Source: Porphyra umbilicalis (Eukaryota; Rhodophyta; Bangiophyceae; Bangiales; Bangiaceae). From it: a DNA stretch of 64,000 nt. Positions 32,275-43,798 of this stretch are shown here, piece after piece. The DNA is taken from assembly GCA_002049455.2 (NCBI GenBank), contig KV918916.1:62001-126000 (forward strand), read 5' to 3'. The notes under the pieces are model-generated. The model was not told the DNA's origin. It saw nothing but the letters and a program-made list of their open reading frames with translations, and did no database searches. Each line of letters starts with the position of its first letter. The first letter of the stretch is position 1. The translations under genes were made by a program, and so were the position numbers.

Positions 32275-34599
32275 GCGGGACACATTGCCACGATAAATTT
32301 TTATCGATTGTGGACTCTTGGGTGCTTGAATTTACCACAATGACGCGTGCGTCGGTAACCTTTCTGACTATTGCTTTGTCTTGTGACGCTCACATCCATC
32401 GGACAGCCATTGTTACGTCACGCCGAGTAAGACAGCGGGCCCCAGCATGTTCTGACGGGTCACAAACACCGCGCAGGCGCGCCCCTCCATGGAGAGGTCC
32501 CATCCCCCACGCCAGCTGCAGGCAGCGGCCGGCGGCGGGCCCCCCGCCGGCCGCCGCCCCCGCCGCTGACCGCCAACCCCCTACGGGGGCCGCCCCCGCC
32601 CCAGGCCGCGCCGCCCGCTGCTGGCGCCGGCGCCGTCGCTTGCGCCGCCCTGGCCGCCGGCTGGCGCCGCCGCTGCCCGCCGCAGCCCGCGCCGCTGGCG
32701 CCGCCACCGTCGCCGCCGCTGCCCTGGCCGCCAGCTGGCGTCGCCGCTGCCCGCCGCCGCCCCCGACGCTGGCCGCCTCCCCCCCTGATGGCGCTACCCC
32801 AGCCGCTGCCGTCGCCCCAGTCGCTGCCGCTGCCCCCGCCCTTGGTCGCAGCCCCCACCGCTGGCGCCGCCCCCGCCACTGATGGCCAGCCCCGCTGCTG
32901 GCGCCGCCCCCGCCGCTTTCTACCGCCCCCGCCGCTGGCCGCCGCTCCCGCGGGCGGGCAGTGGCAGCGAATTCAGCACGGGTGCGGTCTGCCTGAGGGT
33001 GGGCCGTCGGTGGCGGGTGGCGGGTGTTGGGGTGGGTCGGCCGCGGCCTTTGATTGTGGGTGAGGAGGCGGAAGTGGTGGGGGGAGGCAGCGACGGCGAG
33101 GGGAGGCAGCTGCGGTGTGGGGGGGCAACAACTGTGTGGGGGTGCAGCGAGGGTCGGAGGAGGCAACAAGGGTGGGGAGAGGCAGCAGGGATTGGGGATG
33201 CAGAGGTAGTGTGGGGAAGCAACTGCTATGGCGAGGTGGGCGTCGGACGCGAGAATGAGCGTGGTGGTGAGCGAGGTAGCATCGGTACTGGCTGAAAGAG
33301 ACGAGAAATGGGGGAAGGAGGGAGATGAACTCTTCTGACAGTGTGTCAGACACAGTGTATACGACAGAAAGGCACTGACGACTGCAGTCGTAGCCGTCCT
33401 GGCAACCAGCTGAGGGGGGCACGGAGGCAGAGGAGACTGCAGACAGCTTCACCAAGCAGTGTGAATGGACCCCCTTTGACAGTGCTTCAAATCCAGTGTG
33501 CTCCACAGATCGAGACTGACACTGTCCAATCCAGTGGATCATGTATTTTCTCTGACACTGATTTTCAATCCAGTGGGTTGCGACTCTGCGCTTCTCTTGC
33601 TGCCTATAACAGTTCTGCATCTGTTCTTGCAAAAAAAGAAACGCTGCGTACCTCCTGCAGCACCCTTTGCCCATGTTGTTCACTTCTTCTTTGGAGACTG
33701 TACGGTCTGGTTACCTCCGCGTTACCCGCTTCCATCTGGTCCAAGAAGGAGGAGCATGCGGCACGTCGGGGGCGAAGTCGACCAAAACAACACTTTTTCA
33801 GAGAGAATCCTTTCTAGTGCTTTGAAGAGTCCTGGGAACGGAAATGCAGGTGGCTAAGTGTACAAAGGCCTCCTTCATACTTTTCTAGCCCCTCCAAGTT
33901 CACAGCGGCCAGATATGCCGCTACCTCCCAACGGTGCTCTGTCTGTCTGCTGGCCAACTTTATGTGTGCGTTGGCTTTTATACATCCCATACACTCAATC
34001 GAGGCTGAAAAGCCACATCAGGACGGTCGTAGGATCACGCCCAGTTAAGACCGGACATCTGGGTCGAAATAGTTTTGACCATTCGGCGCCACGTTTGATG
34101 AGCTCTTACTGTGCGAAGCGCCTTTCAACCCGTCACAGCGGCCCTTACGCCACCCTCCATCTCGCACGCACCTGCATCGCCACCACCGCCGGCAACGCAC
34201 AGCGCCACCACCTCCCCACCCCGTGGACCCCCCGCTGTCTCTTGGTCTCCTGAGGTGGTACTGCTCTTCCATTGGACCTGTGGACACGCACTGCGTGGAC
34301 CGCGGCCCCCATGGAGCACGACGACGAGAGCGAGTGCCTGAGGAACGTCTGCGCCCCCTCCCGTGAAGTCGGATGAAGCAGCGTGAAGCAAGCGGCCACG
34401 TGTGCTTTTGAGCATACGGTTGGGATGGGCATTGAATGAGGATCATTTTGGGTCTGGGACCATATGCGGACTCGCTCTCGTTTTGCTCAGCACGCGTTGG
34501 CAGTTTTCCTGACATGCGCACCGTTCATTCCGACCTCTTCTGCCGCTGTGTCACTTCGCTTCCGCTGTGTCACTTTGCTTCTCTGTCCTGTCCTTGCAG
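32275..34599. other. Non-coding, GCC-rich then minisatellite-like region
   Basis: About 32480-32960 is GCC/GCT-rich and open in several frames on both strands (shadow ORFs). About 33070-33230 has loose repeats of GGGGAGGCAGC-like units. About 33480-33590 has three copies of AATCCAGTG with different flanks. No gene is supported. Confidence 0.4.
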
Positions 34600-35142
34600 T
34601 GCTCTGATTGACCTAGCAGATAAAGTAAAGGGTATCATCCACCCCGTCACGGGGCTTCCTATGCCGTTTATTTGTGGAGTTTGCGTACGCGCCTTCCTCC
34701 CTCCTGCCGCCGCCGCTGATGAGTACTTGTGCACCATCACCCATGCACCCGCCGAGTTGGACTTTCACTCCGAGGCGGCGGCACTAGGGCGGACCCGCAA
34801 CACCCGTCGCACGCGAGTACTGTCCTGTGGTGTGGTGGTTGGAGTGTGCACCTCTTGCGACGCCTACCGCAGTCCGCCGCGTGGAAGGACAAGAAGGCAG
34901 TGCGGTCCATGCACCAGCCGGCAGCAGCCCGCTTCCAGCTCATCCCCCGCTAAGTGCACCCCCGGTCCAGGCGCAATACCCCATCTCTGGACCCCCACCA
35001 CGGCGGATCAAGAGCGTGCCTCCTCGCCGGCGGAGCGCACCAAGGTGTGCTCAGGCTGTAAGACGGGCGCTGAGCGTGATGCAAGCGTGCACGCCTCGCG
35101 GGGCAGGCATCCGAGACACCCCGCAGTACTGCGTTAACTACA

Positions 35143-37586
35143 TTGGCGGTGGTGTCATCCGCGGCGCAGTATCTTCCGGTGCTTCCCCCTGCTACCCCTG
35201 CCCTCCCGGCCCTGCCGGCGGCCCCGGAACTCGCCAATAACCGCGGTGGCTTACTGCCCCTTGATTATGCGACTGCCAAGAACGGCCGGGAGGGCAACGC
35301 ACGGACACATGCTGTGACTCAATTCCACGACCCGAAACCTCTCCGGGTGCCTTCGTCTTGTGGGACATCCCCTGGCGCCCCTCAGGACCAATCGTGGGAG
35401 TCCGCTGAGCCCTACTTGGCCGCACTACTGGCCAGGTATGACTCGCTGACAGCGCCTGAGCTGGGGTCCCTGGATAAGCTGATTAATCTACACCTTGCTA
35501 CAACAAGGCCCCCAGAGATATCGGTCGCGTTCAAGAACGGTGTCAACCGCACTTACGTGTGGGTGTCACAGGGTCGGGGCGGGCCTGTGGGGGATCGCCA
35601 CCTGAGACGGCAGGCTGTGACTCTGTCCAAGCTGCAAGCCCAGATTACGTCTGGCCGGGCCTCCACCTACCAACCGGCCCTAATCCGGCTCTTGCGACAC
35701 GCTCGGCAGAGCAAGTGGCTTGCAGTTGTCCCCGGTCAGGGGTCAAGCCCCCTCCCACCGCGTCTACAAGCACTACTTGCGGCGCGGAGATACATTAGCG
35801 GCATGTAATGGAGCCAACTGCGGGAGGGTTTTGGAGGACGGGTCAGCTGCTTTGCTAGTCGCGAGACCATGCGGGCGGCGGCTACGGCGGTATCGAAGGA
35901 GCCGAAGCGACAAGTGCGGACGGACGAGCGAGGAGCCCACTTAGTCGACTTCCACAGCGCTCTCGAGTGCCTTACGGAAGATCTGTGGACGTCTGACCAG
36001 TGGGCGGACCGATTTGTGCGGGACGGCACAGGGGCTAAGGTTCCGCACACCGAGGCTTTCGTGCCAACCCCGCCTGGTCAACCCTACACCCTGCACTCTG
36101 ATTCGACAGCAGATTTACATCTGTGTGTCGGTTTAGGCAAGGGGGGGCGCGGTACTCCCACTGCCAAGCTCGTGGTGACGGTGGCTAATCAAGCACGACC
36201 CCAAAGCCTTCCCAACAGCATACTGATGTCAACAATGCCTTGCATTCGAGATGACAACGCTGGGCTCCATGAGATGGACCGTGGGTTGCGGAACTTCAAC
36301 GGACGCTCACGCGAGGCGTGGCGGTGGGCGGTACTCTCCGGGATGTGCAGCTCATTTGGACGGGCGACCTGGCGTTTTTGTCAGCTGTTGTTGGCCATGC
36401 GGGGGCCACGGCGCGGTTCCCGTGTGTGTTTTGCCCCGCTGTGAGCCGACCAGGCCCCCTACACGCGGAGTTAATAGCCAAGTATGGTACACTCCATCGG
36501 CCTGACGCTCCTCCCGCGGACCTGCGGACCCGACGACAACTTCAGGAGGCGATGGAGGCCTTCCACGCGTGCGACAATGACGGACTTCCGCTGCCGTTGT
36601 CACCGTGGCAGCATCTCTCCATTGTGGAGTGCCCACTTATGGCAGTATACCCTGCGGAGATTGCGGTCATCCCCTTGCACGCAACACTAGGTGGCACGCT
36701 GACCGTCATCGACTTGGGATTAGAAGCTGTCTACGAGGCCAAGGGGGCAGCCGCGTGTATCGAAGCTGCAGAATCGCTCGGGCGGACCCTTTTGGAGGAT
36801 ATCCGTGTCAGCCCTGTACCCTACCATGGCGGCGCCCTGGAGGGGCGCGCGTGCCACCGCACCTCTGCCAAGTACCCCCTGATTTGTGACGCCCTGGCCC
36901 CCTACCTGGCGGTGGACAAGCTGGCCTCCCTGCGCGCTGGGTGGATCGATAGGGCAGCAATTGTGGGGACGCTGAACACCGCGTCTGACGTGCCATTGGC
37001 GAATATCGAGTTGTTTACGCGACTGGCTCGAGGGTTGGTGCCCCCTCTGCGGTCGGCCTTCCCCTGGCTAAAGGTAACGCTGAAGTTGCATGCCATCGCT
37101 CACCACGCGCCAGCCTTTTTGTGGCGGTTTGGCTCCCTGGGCGCCTATGGGGATCAAGCGCTGGAAGCGTGGCACGGCTTCTTTAATTTCGCGCAGGCAC
37201 GATGCTCGGCCGACTCCTTCCTAGGGGCGTGTAAGCGCCTGATGGAGCAGGCGGCGCTGCAGCGCCGGCCGGGGGCTACCTCAGCCCTGGAGAACGGGCA
37301 GCGGCGAAAGCCAGCCAAGGCGGGGGCGCGCCTCGCAAACCGCCCGGACGACGGGCGCTTGCGCGGGAATAAGGACGCCCAGCGGCACACAGTCGGCGGT
37401 GACACTCGAGCGGACGACGATATGCGCCGATGGGCCCAGAAGCGGGCGGGCAAGGCCAAACGCCGCGTAGATGCGTTCACCGCGCAGGACGAGGAGCGGC
37501 ATGACTCAGATGATGAGTACTCGGATAGCGAGCTGGTGGGTCAGGGTGGGGACATGGACCCAGTGGCGGCCTTTGTGATAGCCTAG
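35143..37586 (+). pseudogene. Large transposase-like protein of an algal DNA transposon, broken
   Basis: Protein-like sequence is continuous in one frame from about 35143 to 36305, except for TAA at 35806-35808, then continues in another frame (VAVGGTLRDVQLIWTGDLAFLSAVVG) to TAG at 37586. Motifs: an Asp/His-containing HSDSTADLHLCVGLGKGG strand, CIRDDNAGLHEM, WTGDLAFL, FPCVFCPAV (Cys pair), LKLHAIAHHAPAFLW and the Glu-bearing GDQALEAWHGFFN. The tail is basic then acidic (DEERHDSDDEYSDSEL). From memory, proteins with IxxTGDxxFL...GxxGxxxxFPCxxC occur as repetitive, transposase-like genes in algae and other protists. I infer a DDE-type enzyme but cannot assign the triad. A Cys-rich segment at about 34620-34900 in mixed frames could be its N-terminal part. 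Two lesions make it inactive. Confidence 0.6.
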
Positions 37587-38130
37587 ATTTTTCTATGGGT
37601 TTCCCACCCTTGAGCTGTGCATACGGATCGCTCCCCCGCACATGGTTTTTTTTTTTCGAAGGGTGCCCGTTGCCTGGTCTGGCGCGCCGACGAGAGCGGC
37701 TCCACTGGGCGTGACTGGTGTTGCAACGATGAGACAAATACGCTTCAGTCCAATTCGTCTTCCAAGCTATTCGTGAAAAGGACAACGGCCACGTGGACCG
37801 TCGGGCCGCTTGACTAGCCCTCTGAGCAGACGAGGACGGAAAAGAAGCTTTGCATCCCCCTCGAAAGGTCGAAAGATGACTTCCGGGGCATGTTGTTGGA
37901 AGGAGTTCAATAACTGACCAATGTGATACCGTATCGGTGTTCGACAGTGCGTGGCTCCCCAATGGGATCCTCTCGCTGCTCGGCTGATCTTGGAAAACTC
38001 CTGAAAATCCACATGTCCGGTCTTACCTGGGCGTGGGATGCCCACGTCACGTAGCGTCCTTTCCGCCAACCAAGCCACCTCATAATCGTGTGTATCATCG
38101 CGGCTCCCCGACTGCCCATGCAAAGGCGTT

Positions 38131-38183
38131 TTGGATGGGCATTGGATGGGCTTTGGATGGGCTTTGGATGGAAATGGATGGGC
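38131..38183 (+). repeat. Short minisatellite, ~11-bp unit TTTGGATGGGC
   Basis: Four imperfect units (TTGGATGGGC with spacers AT or TT) end in AAATGGATGGGC. A further TTTGGATGGGCATT occurs at about 38230. Short and local. Confidence 0.65.
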
Positions 38184-38695
38184 GTTTCCGCCCAACCAAA
38201 GCAGAAACGGATGAGGTACCGTTGAGGATTTGGATGGGCATTACCAGGCGATGGCGTAGCCCCCCGTTCCGCCCTTGAGTGCCTCGAGTCGACCGCACCC
38301 GCCGGGGGGACAGCGTGTGATCCTCGGCAGGCTCGGCCGTTTCTGATGCGCAGCGAAATGATTGCAGAACAACTTCGCTCCTATTGGAGGAGGAACGTGA
38401 ATGAGTCTGCCAATAACGTGCCTGGATGTGAGACAACATCGTGCTGACTGTGGGGAAAGAAGAATTGCGCGGCACGTGCACGCTTTCGTGCGCGCTATAC
38501 CTCAGCTCCAGCCGATAGCCTTTTTCCCGCAGCAGGTGGTTTGGCAAGCTGACGTGTTTCCCTGTCAAACACATATAAGAAGCGTCGTCAATGAGCTTGC
38601 ACGAGTGGCGCAAACGGCGTTCAAAAGAAAGCAAACAACACATGACAAACAGCCCCAGAAGCAGCTATGACGGAACACGCACAGCGCATGCGCCC

Positions 38696-41178
38696 TTAAT
38701 ACACGCCATCGTCCCCCTCGTCGTCCTCGACCTCCTCGTCAGCTTCACCGTCATCACTCCCGTCTGAAGTGTCCCCGGCACTATCTGAGTCGTCTTCGTC
38801 GCTCGCGGACGTGCGGCCCCCGACGTCGTCGCTCCCCTCCCCACCGCTGCCCACCCCGTCGTTCTCCACCCCATTATCCCCCCCGACGTCGCTCCCCCCC
38901 CGCCGTCGCTGAGGCCAATCGCCGCCGCCCCAGCACGGTCGTTGGCATCGTCGCTGTCGACGGCGAGTATGATGCCGGAGGCCCGCGCGTCGGACTGCCC
39001 GTCAGAAGGGCGGCCGTCGTCGTCACAGCCGACGCCGTAGTCGTCGACGCAGTTGCGTACCCCCCCCACCGAGCCATCCTCGGTCGCGGGACGGACGGTC
39101 ACGCCGTGGTCGAGGCTCGCCGCTCTCTGAGCGACTGCAGCGGCCGGCGACGCACGAGACGACGCGGGAGGGGGCCACGACGCGGCACCCGTGCGCTTCG
39201 TCGGGAGGGGCGGGCGGGCGGACGTCGTGGGTGTAGCGGATGCGGCCTTGCCTGCCGACGACGGTGGCACCGACGAGACGACCGGCGCGGTGAAAACCCA
39301 GCCGCCGGAGGTGGTGCGGGCGACAATGTCAGGGTCGACGGCGTCAGTGATACGGTAGCCAGCATGGATTTTGTGGTCCTTGTGGTTCTTGGCCAGGTGC
39401 TTGACGGAGTGGGCGATTTCGTCAACCCAGTGGAAGTAGGTGCTGCTGCCGTTGCCCTTGCGGCGCCGCTGGCGCCGGCCGAGCGCGATCTGGAACTCGT
39501 TGCGAACAAAGCTGCCAATGAGCGAGTAGTGGCCGACGGTCATGTCGACGTGGCAGCAGCTCCCAGCGCCCGTGACCTTGACGATGCGGAAGCTCCCGCC
39601 AATCTTGACGAACAAGTTCTTTGCGGCAGCCACGAGTGCCTCATCGCCCTTATACGATGTGAGGAAGCTCTCGTCCTTGTACCACTTATTGGCCTTGTTG
39701 GGGGGCATCGGATTGTAGGATAACCCCAGCACTTTGAAGTATGGCTTGAGCACAAACTCATTCAGCTTTGCCACGGCGTGCGAAATGGTTGCTTCAATGA
39801 CCGTGTGCGGCCGCTTCAGGGTAGGCGGCGCCTCCTTGACGGCAGAGGGGAAGTAGATGAAGTCCATGAGATAGCTGTGGGTGGCAGTGGGTGTCATCCC
39901 GAACGCCTTGATGGCCTCCTCGTTGATCATGACCGTGCACGTCGCCGAGTCCATCAAGACATTGCGTTTCATGTCGGCCGTGGCCACCAGGTTCTTGACA
40001 GCGGCGCGGATGGGGCGACGGAGCTGGGCAGCCTTGACCTCGTTGTCGGGGGCCAGCGCAATGGCGGCGGCCTTGGCCGCGTCACGATTGATCACAGGCT
40101 TCTCGTCCTTGACGAGTGCGTTGCTGTCCTTGGTGCCGCTGCTGCTCCCGCCGTCCTTGTGTGCGCCCGCCGCGGCGATCCCGTTCTTCACGGCGACGCG
40201 GACGAACCCCACCGCCATAGCCGTGCGCTCGTTTCCCTGGCCCTGCGAGTCGACGCGGGCCTCGAGGCGATTCGCGTCTGCCTGCAGGTGCTCAATTTGC
40301 TCCTTGGACTGCTTCAGTGCCGCCCACAAGGCCTCGTTCCCATCGCGCACAAATTTGGCCACCTCCCCCTTCACCAGGCTCCAAGCAGCCGTCGCCTCGG
40401 GCGTCGGTGCGGAAGAGACAATGGCACCGGCCGACCCGGCCTTCTCGCAGTCCGTAGCGTTCCGATCAGCTGCCTTCTTGGCCTTCTTGTTCAGGGGCGA
40501 CGCGTTATTGGCCGTGGACGCCTTCTTCAAACGGCGCTTGTTGGCGCCGCTGGCGTTTGTGGTAGTGCTTGGAAGACTGGGGGCACAGCTAGGCGGGAAT
40601 GGGGCAGAAAGGGAGGCCGGTGGCGGCGATGGGGGGGTCTGTAGTACCGCTGCGGCCGCCGCTGCCGCCGCCCTCTCCATTTCCACCTCAGCAGACGTAG
40701 ACGGGGCCGGCGGCAGATTTCCAGGTGTCCAACACGTGGCGGCCGGCTGTGCAGGCGTCCAACGCTCCGCCACGGCCGCCGCCGCGGACGGCCTCGAGTG
40801 CACCGGCTGGATCCCGTCGAAGAAAAACGACGGCAGCGCGCCGTCGGGCGTGGAAGTGACGACCGCCGCTGCGTCCGCTACAGACGGCAGGGACGGAGGC
40901 GGCGGTGGGGGCACGGGCTTGAGGCGTGGGAGAGAAGATGGAGGCAACGTCGGGATCTGAAACGATGAGTTGTCGAACGCCACGAGCTGTCTGTGCCCGA
41001 ATGCGGCGCCGTGCTGCACGTTTGCAAAGCCGGTATCACCGGGCTGCCGAAGCCCACCGGCAAGATTCCAGACGGTTTGCGACCCGTCCTGGACCTCGCC
41101 GGCAGGCGGCGGAGCAAGGGGGCCTTGAAACACCAGCTGGCCGCGGTTGTGGACGCAATCAGCGACGGAGACGCCCAA
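38696..41178 (-). CDS. Unrecognised coiled-coil protein with acidic C-terminal tail
   Basis: The main frame is open from about 41250. It has a Pro/Ala-rich N-region with Lys/Arg clusters resembling nuclear signals (KRRLKKAST, NKKAKKAADR), a predicted coiled coil (SLVKGEVAKFVRDGNEALWA ... EQIEHLQADANRLEARVDS) and a globular domain (ATHSYLMDFIYFPSAV, KVLGLSYNPMPPNKANKWYK, FHWVDEIAHSVKHLAKNHKD). Near 38880-38910 the plus strand has C-runs. Shifting frame by one there gives a strongly acidic tail (SASDEDDSDSAGD ... EVEDDEGDDGVY) ending TAA 38698-38696, much more protein-like than the unshifted frame ending at 38665. Upstream, a Glu/Arg-rich helical stretch at about 41280-41450 lies in yet another frame and may be an earlier exon. 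Family unknown. It lies between two transposase-like genes and could be an accessory ORF. Confidence 0.55.
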
Positions 41179-43798
41179 GGCCGCACGCGCGGCACCAGGA
41201 GCGTCCGCAGGTGTCGACAGCGAGGCAAAACGAGAGGATGCGTGGAGGCGGGCGACTCAGCGGGTGTGTGCACAGGCTGAGACCCAGGCATGAAGTGGTG
41301 AAGCTGCGGCGGCTGTCCGGTGGCACCGTGAGCCCGCGCAGCGACGGCGGCGTCGGCGCGCATGCCGGCGGCCACCGCAGCGTCGCGGTCCGCCAGCCGC
41401 CGCTGCTCCCAGGCCGCGTCCTCACGCTCCTCACGCCGCCGATGCGCCCGTTCTCACGCAACGAGCGACTCGAGTGTCGATGGGACGGCGGACATGCGCG
41501 GGGCACGCCCGCTATACAGGCGGCCAACCATAGCGAGAAAACGGGCAGGGGCAGGTGTTCCCAACCGGTGGGAGAGGGTCAGGGTTCAGTGTGCGGGACG
41601 GCAAGGGAGTAGGCAAAGGGGTGCGCCACGACGCGTTGTGCTCGATTCAGTCGCGCGTGGGAGACATGGTGGACACCAGACGGCGCGCTGCTCAGCCCCT
41701 CGGACACTCGCTTAAATACCATTTCGGTGTGTTGAGCGGGCAGCGCCGGGTGCTGCGGCCGACGCTCTCACGCGCGCCCCTCGATGCCGGAGGGAGTGGC
41801 GAGGCAGTGGGGGCGCAGGGGCCGCTCTGTGCAGAAGCGGAGGCGCGGCCCAAGTCACAAGGCGGGAAAAAAGGCTTTAAAGGGCCAACGAGGAGGGGGG
41901 GCGGCTGGGGCGCGCGTAGGCGCCGGTAAAAAGCGCGCCCAGCACAGCAAGGCGCGAAAAGCAAAACAATGCAAAGGATCAGTCGTCCGCGTGAGAGGGG
42001 TTCGCGAGTGGCACCTGTCAGCCGGGGGGGTACGGGTTGTCCACGAAGTACGGCCGGAAAGGGCCAAACCACACAATGCTGGCAACGTAGCGTGCGTGGG
42101 GCGCGGCTGCCGCACGGGCCGTGGCACAAAACAGTCCGCCACGCACACCACGGCCGGCAAACAGAAAAGAAAGGCGTGCACAAGGAATTGCCCTTACGCA
42201 CCTTAGCGATGCCGTTTAGTTGGGACCCCCGGACGATCCTGGTTACAGCGGCCGGGAGCGAGTAACGGCCGCGCTGGTGCCGGGGCACCCAAAGTCGTTG
42301 TTCGATCGTGTGCGCAACAGGAACCGGGAAACGTCGCTTAGTCCCAGGTTCCGTGGTCGCAGGACTTGGGGGGTGTGCGTGCAGGTGCGCGCGAGAAAAG
42401 CGCCACGACGTCGTCGCGATAAGGCGCGCGACGCTGCACATCTATCGGTTTTTTCCGATCGATCGACTGAGGCAGCCATAAATTGAAATCAAGTCGCTAG
42501 CCAGTGCTTCACTGGACTGCTGTATTCGTGATGAGGCCCGACGAACGATAGCCTTGAAAGGGTGCAGCTGAAAGGTACAATACTTTCTGACGCCAAATTG
42601 CCAATGACAATAGTACTTCTGCCACGAAACGGGGGCTCCAATTCGCACGATCGACCCAGCCTTAGGAGTCTTAAAAAAGTGTTGCATCTGGGAACGCGGT
42701 GCTGGACCCGACTCTCGACCGCGGACGTTCCTATCCGGCGCTTTTTGGATGGGGAGTGCCGTCACCCATATGCGATCGCCGTCGACGAGACGGACCAGTC
42801 CTGTGGTGCCACGCCAAAGTGGTACCGCTGCACAACCACCACTGCCTACCCCTCGCTGCATGTGCGCCCCTATTCCGCACATTGCCGGTCTCTCAATTCG
42901 CTGCAACCTTTCGTGGGCGCAGACGTCCGCGTGGCCCGCGATCACACGAGCGGAGTCCTCTCCCCGCATGGAGAGGGGTACCCGCCTGCACGCTACGATA
43001 GCCCACACAACCTGGGCGCTGTTGGTCGCCAAGCGCCGTCGACTGTGTCCGCACTGTCGTCTCGGGCTGGTCCCACCACCGCAAGGTTCGTTTCGCCGAC
43101 TCGCTCCTACCACGAATCCCTGGGCTTGGCGAGGGTGTTGCGAGAGACCCTGTTAGTCTGACACTGGCCTATATTTCGTGCCTGTACAGGCACTTTCTAA
43201 AGTGGGGATTGTATCCGGCCGCCTGTCTCCTGCTTGCTGTCGGACGCGCAGGGCCTGAACGGTGGATTTCCGTTTCTGCGCGCTTCGCGGGTCGGGTTGG
43301 TGCGGATCTCTCTACTGCCGCTTACCTCTCACCACTGTTTCCACGCTCTTTAAAGCTCAGCTGATATTCATGCCGTTTGGTATCAGGCGCACTTACTCGG
43401 TGCATCTGAGGGAGGCTGTCGGCCGGTCTCATCCGGCTGTGGGTGCCGGCACCTCACCCGCGCCGCGCCGCCGACCCAGCGTGTCACAGGTAACGACGAG
43501 CGCCTCAAGGAACTGCACAGACCTCGGCATTCCCGCGCGCACCTCTCACGCACCCGAGCCGTAGGTCGTGGTCTGTACGTCGCCGCGGTAGAGTACGTTT
43601 TTTTGGCGGGATTGTGCTCGGAGACGTATGGAGACATGCCGTGACCACTTTTAGCTCGCTGCACCTACGCAGTGCATGTCCAACATGTCCCATTCGTGCT
43701 CTAGTTCTGACGCGCGCCCGTCGTCTTCAATGGACCGTGCTTATCTTGTCTTTTCCTTTCCAACGTACCGGCACTGCACCACTCACAGTTTTTCTTTC
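41179..43798. other. Region without a confident gene
   Basis: About 41280-41450 (minus) may hold the N-terminal exon of the neighbouring coiled-coil gene. About 42442-43110 is open on both strands; the minus frame has some protein-like stretches (SWQKYYCHWQFGVRKYCTFQ) but no ATG and no recognised domain. The rest shows nothing I can support. Confidence 0.35.

Noticed and set aside
42442-43113. 223-codon minus and 200-codon plus overlapping ORFs
   Set aside because: The minus frame starts at GTG rather than ATG. Neither shows a recognisable domain and they overlap each other.
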